NCBI RefSeq assembly: GCF_003711265.1
Contig: NZ_CP024634.1
Location: 1,054,001-1,118,000, forward strand
Length of the DNA: 64,000 bases
Direction of reading: 5' to 3'
DNA from: Bathymodiolus thermophilus thioautotrophic gill symbiont
GTDB lineage: Bacteria; Pseudomonadota; Gammaproteobacteria; PS1; Pseudothioglobaceae
Position 1 is the first letter of the stretch. Every line of letters begins with the position of its first letter. The notes beneath the pieces are model-generated. The model was not told the DNA's origin. It did no database searches and saw only the letters and a list, made by a program, of their open reading frames with translations. Made by a program: the position numbers and the translations under genes. Below are positions 61,983-64,000 of this stretch, one piece after another.

Positions 61983-63770
61983 TTATTGCTTGATAGAGTA
62001 ATTATCTAACTGACAAGAGCCATTAGGGTAACTATAATGAAACTGATAATCTCTAAAATTAGGGGCACTCAAGATATTAAAGATATTTGATATTCCAAGA
62101 AATATACTAACTTTGGAAAATATTCCACCAGTCATATCTGCAGTTAAAGATTTAGCATATGAATTACCTGATATTTCCTTAATAGATCCACTAAGTATTT
62201 TTACACGCACATCGTTTTCCAAGTGTAACCTGTCTGATTCAAAATCAAAACCTTGCTCGTAACCGAGAGATGAAAATTCATCTTTAAATTCATTAAGACT
62301 TAACCTTTCTACTCTATTGGATTCTAGGCTCCCAGCTGTCAATAAAGAGATAGTACTCAATTCGCTATTAAACAAATGTACAAACGCCGCACTCCTCGCC
62401 CCATTCGAAAACTTACCCCCACCCAACTCTGCGGTAATCCCACCTGCAGTAGCAGCAATAGCTGTTCGTCCCGCAATATCTGACCAATCTCCGCCTTCAC
62501 CCATACTTGAGCCCGCTACTGAACCTATAAAACCACCAACAAACCCATCTTGAAAGTTTCCACCTGATATTTGGCTAATTGCCCCTTGAGCTAACCCATG
62601 AGCTATTGCCTTATTAATCGCACCTTCTACTATCGGTGCACCATCTACACCCCCATGTCCAATATACCCTGCAGCACTGGCTGAGGCAAACGAAACTGCT
62701 GCTGCTCTAAATATGTCACCGTCATTACCACCTGAGAGGTATGCCATTCTAGCAGAGAAAGCGGCGGCTCCTGCTGGCCCTCCAAACGCGCTTGCAGCTA
62801 TCATGCCAATGGCTCTAAGGGTGGAGTTCTTCATCATGGCCTTTTCAATAGATCTTTGTATTGCGTATCCTATGGGCGAAAACCTCTTAGAGATTTTGTC
62901 TGATAGTTCAAACATTTTTCGAAGAAAAAAACCACTAGGATCGGTGTACTTCAAAGGATTGTTCAAAACATAAGAATAACGATTATAACTTTGCGTATTA
63001 TAAGGCGCTTGAATATTCGGATCGGCACTCAAAAATCGCCCAATACTCGAATTATACACCCGTCCATTCATATGAATAAAGCCCATTTCATCAATGTGTT
63101 CGTGGCCAGTGAAGCCTCTGTTGGTTAGGGTTGGGATGATGGGGAGTAGTGGGTCGCTGGCACGCCAGTCGCCTTGGCGTCTTTGTCCGAAGGCAGTGTA
63201 TGCCATGCGTTCGACGATGTTGCCTTGGCCGTCGGCGTAGATGAAGTGCTTGTGTTCGGCATTGGTGTTTTGTTTGATTTGTTCGTAGAGTTTGCTGATG
63301 TAGGTGGTGGTAATGGTGGTGGTGCTGTTGGCTTTGGTTTGGGTTTTTTGGTATCGGTTTCTGTTGGGGGCGTAGGCGAAGGTGGTGGTGTCGTTGCTGT
63401 TGCTGTTGGTGAAGCGTTTGGGTTTGTTGAAGGAGGTCCATTGGATGAGTTTGCGGTTGTTTTGGGTCATGTTGCCGTTGGCGTCGTAGAGGTAATTGTC
63501 TGATGGGTTTGGGGTGATGTTGGCGTTGCTGCCGGTTACTGTTGCTGTTAGGGTGTAGGTGCCTGTGTTGTTGCTGTAAGCGCCTGCTGAGATGTAGTAA
63601 GTGTTGCTTGTGTTGGTAGTGAAGGTGACTTTTGGGTTGTGCTCAATGCCACTATCGTCGTTGGTTGCGTTTGAGATTAGGGTGTCAATGTTACCATTGG
63701 TGCCTTTGAGGTAGGTGCTTGACATATGAGTCTTTTGAATGTTACGGCGTATATTAACTTGGGTTTGCAT
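61983..63770 (-). CDS. Rhs/YD toxin module B1, truncated start
   Basis: 595 residues. It starts in the PPC domain (MQTQVNIRRNIQKTHMSS). The shell runs through FAYAPNRNRYQKTQTKA, but a piece of the shell is deleted (KHFIYADGQGNIVERM joins two segments that are separated in B2). The Rhs core (about 220-275) ends NPLKYTDPSGF and the pre-toxin is of the B3/B4 type. The payload (about 465-595; SLESNRVERLSLNEFKDEF ... FHYSYPNGSCQLDNYSIKQ) resembles that of B3. Its activity is unknown. Confidence 0.83.
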   Translation of the reverse strand: MQTQVNIRRNIQKTHMSSTYLKGTNGNIDTLISNATNDDSGIEHNPKVTFTTNTSNTYYISAGAYSNNTGTYTLTATVTGSNANITPNPSDNYLYDANGNMTQNNRKLIQWTSFNKPKRFTNSNSNDTTTFAYAPNRNRYQKTQTKANSTTTITTTYISKLYEQIKQNTNAEHKHFIYADGQGNIVERMAYTAFGQRRQGDWRASDPLLPIIPTLTNRGFTGHEHIDEMGFIHMNGRVYNSSIGRFLSADPNIQAPYNTQSYNRYSYVLNNPLKYTDPSGFFLRKMFELSDKISKRFSPIGYAIQRSIEKAMMKNSTLRAIGMIAASAFGGPAGAAAFSARMAYLSGGNDGDIFRAAAVSFASASAAGYIGHGGVDGAPIVEGAINKAIAHGLAQGAISQISGGNFQDGFVGGFIGSVAGSSMGEGGDWSDIAGRTAIAATAGGITAELGGGKFSNGARSAAFVHLFNSELSTISLLTAGSLESNRVERLSLNEFKDEFSSLGYEQGFDFESDRLHLENDVRVKILSGSIKEISGNSYAKSLTADMTGGIFSKVSIFLGISNIFNILSAPNFRDYQFHYSYPNGSCQLDNYSIKQ

Positions 63771-63830
63771 GGAATAATATTCTACTCTATTGGATTTTTA
63801 AATGGTGGGGTTTTGAGTTTTACACTTGTT

Positions 63831-63991
63831 GAGACCTTTGTATAAATATGAATAATCATCAAAAATCCGCTTTTTATCAACTTGGCAATTTTTTAAACTT
63901 AGCCTTAACTCTACCAGGACAAGGTTTAATAAAACCACCAATTTGGCAAAAATTGAATTGTGCCAATCATCCGCATTTATGTAAAGGTCTC
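63831..63991. mobile_element. 161-bp MITE-like element, copy 3
   Basis: The same ends (GAGACCTTTGTATAAATAT / ATTTATGTAAAGGTCTC) and length as copies 1 and 2, in copy 2 orientation. Flanks TTGTT and TTATT differ by one base. It lies directly upstream of module B1, as copy 1 lies upstream of cassette 1. Confidence 0.82.
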
Positions 63992-64000
63992 TTATTGATG

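Overview
The window comes from an AT-rich gammaproteobacterium. The housekeeping block (uup, ccmH, lysS, cmk-rpsA-ihfB, slyD, rsgA) is gammaproteobacterial. The combination of Tc toxins, YD-repeat proteins and decaying insertion sequences resembles what is reported for thiotrophic SUP05/Thioglobus-type symbionts of deep-sea mussels. The phylum-level call is well supported; the symbiont identification is inference.

Region 1 (1-26.1 kb, + strand) is an insecticidal-toxin-complex (Tc) locus. It holds a TcA-type pore/translocation subunit (5' end outside the window), then a TcB-type protein that already carries the start of TcC and stops there. Next comes a head-to-tail array of eight open cassettes plus one relic. 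Each cassette encodes the rest of TcC: YD shell, Rhs-associated core and a C-terminal payload. Successive cassettes are joined by ATGA or TGATG stop/start overlaps. Seven payloads belong to one diverging family I do not recognise; the fifth is different and looks TIKI/ChaN-like. Four payloads end in a eukaryotic-type CaaX prenylation box with final Leu (CIIL, CTIL, CTIL, CAIL), usually after basic residues. This suggests a multi-payload toxin aimed at host membranes, and it is the main discovery candidate.

Region 2 (26.2-40.3 kb) is an ordinary, tightly packed housekeeping segment. It contains a HAD phosphatase and uup (-); ccmH-yjbQ-TPR-lysS, a MazG-like gene, cmk-rpsA-ihfB, tRNA-Lys, slyD, a methyltransferase and a rhodanese/MBL protein (+); then M48 protease-cytochrome c-rsgA (-). 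Short GAGACC... palindromes, related to a 161-bp MITE-like element that flanks the toxin array, sit in its intergenic spaces.

Region 3 (40.4-64 kb, mostly - strand) is a second and different toxin array. It consists of seven Rhs/YD C-terminal modules, each followed at once by a small, usually membrane-anchored, putative immunity gene. Several modules end in a shared intrinsic terminator. Two intact modules and one deleted module start at an ATGA overlap with the C-terminal tail of a REP-associated (RAYT-like) transposase. Other modules are truncated inside a pre-peptidase C-terminal domain. IS3- and IS5-family copies, one nested in another, interrupt and degrade the region. Because these modules have immunity partners they are probably used against bacteria, whereas region 1 has none and is probably used on the host. 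Neither array carries the N-terminal part of a full toxin for every module, so the extra modules are either alternative plug-in payloads or a recombination reservoir.
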